From Planctomycetota bacterium (GTDB lineage: Bacteria; Planctomycetota; Planctomycetia; Gemmatales; HRBIN36), in NCBI GenBank assembly GCA_014584395.1, contig JACTMY010000020.1:168631-232630 (forward strand): a DNA stretch of 64,000 bases. Direction: 5' to 3'. Position 1 is the stretch's first letter, and each line of letters opens with the position of its first letter. The notes beneath the pieces are model-generated. The model was given only the letters and a program-made list of their open reading frames with translations. It was not told where the DNA came from and made no database searches. Below are positions 63,762 to 64,000 of the stretch, one piece after another. A program made the position numbers and the translations under genes.

Positions 63762-64000
63762 GTGGTGGTGTACAGCCGCACCCGCAACACCCTCGGCTAC
63801 AGCTATACCGCCACCGCCCTCGACTTCGCCATGATGAACCCCTGCAAATTCGGGGGCAACATCGCCCGCTGGTACAACCGCGCCCAGGTCGGCGTCAGCG
63901 TCATCAGCGGCGGCAAATCCCTCGCCCAAGGCGACTACCTCGGCGGCATGTTAGAACTCGGCATGTCCGGCATGCAACTCCGCGGCATGAACGCCGCCTG
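63762..64000 (+). CDS. partial ORF resembling the post-RHS linker region of a polymorphic toxin (truncated by window edge)
   Basis: Hand translation VVVYSRTRNTLGYSYTATALDFAMMNPCKFGGNIARWYNRAQVGVSVISGGKSLAQGDYLGGMLELGMSGMQLRGMNAA; in-frame TGA just upstream. Confidence 0.35.
   Translation, partial: MVVYSRTRNTLGYSYTATALDFAMMNPCKFGGNIARWYNRAQVGVSVISGGKSLAQGDYLGGMLELGMSGMQLRGMNAA

Overview
High-GC bacterial chromosomal window. The gene content points to a planctomycete (Gemmataceae-like): TIGR03067-type protein, PEP-CTERM proteins, TadE/TadG-like proteins, a membrane-anchored Ser/Thr kinase and an enlarged SecA. About 50 CDSs and one tRNA-Pro(TGG) are supported. I saw no CRISPR array, rRNA, prophage or IS element. 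Most genes are housekeeping or stress genes: AlkD, cysteine desulfurase, membrane pyrophosphatase, MsrB, PpiC-type PPIase, xylulokinase, nicotinate phosphoribosyltransferase, ParB, TatC, cardiolipin synthase, RNase HI, RNase E/G, HPF, a regulatory PTS (EI, HPr, EIIA-Ntr) and SecA. Leads worth following: (1) a divergent Hsp90-family ATPase in a tight operon with a helical-repeat partner; (2) a KamA-type lysine 2,3-aminomutase followed by a D-Ala-D-Ala-ligase-like ATP-grasp enzyme, with a strong hairpin between them; (3) a perfect parS palindrome (TGTTCCACGTGGAACA) 2 kb from a parB that has no parA beside it; (4) RNase E/G with a ~400-aa insertion in its S1 domain, linked to DUF2344 and a stop/start-coupled 51-aa ORF missed by the ORF track; (5) an orphan TadE-TadE-TadG set whose vWA domain is split by ~550 aa containing a Gly21-Asp-Pro8 tract; (6) a membrane pyrophosphatase with an altered signature motif. 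All functional calls come from reading motifs by eye; no database search was run.
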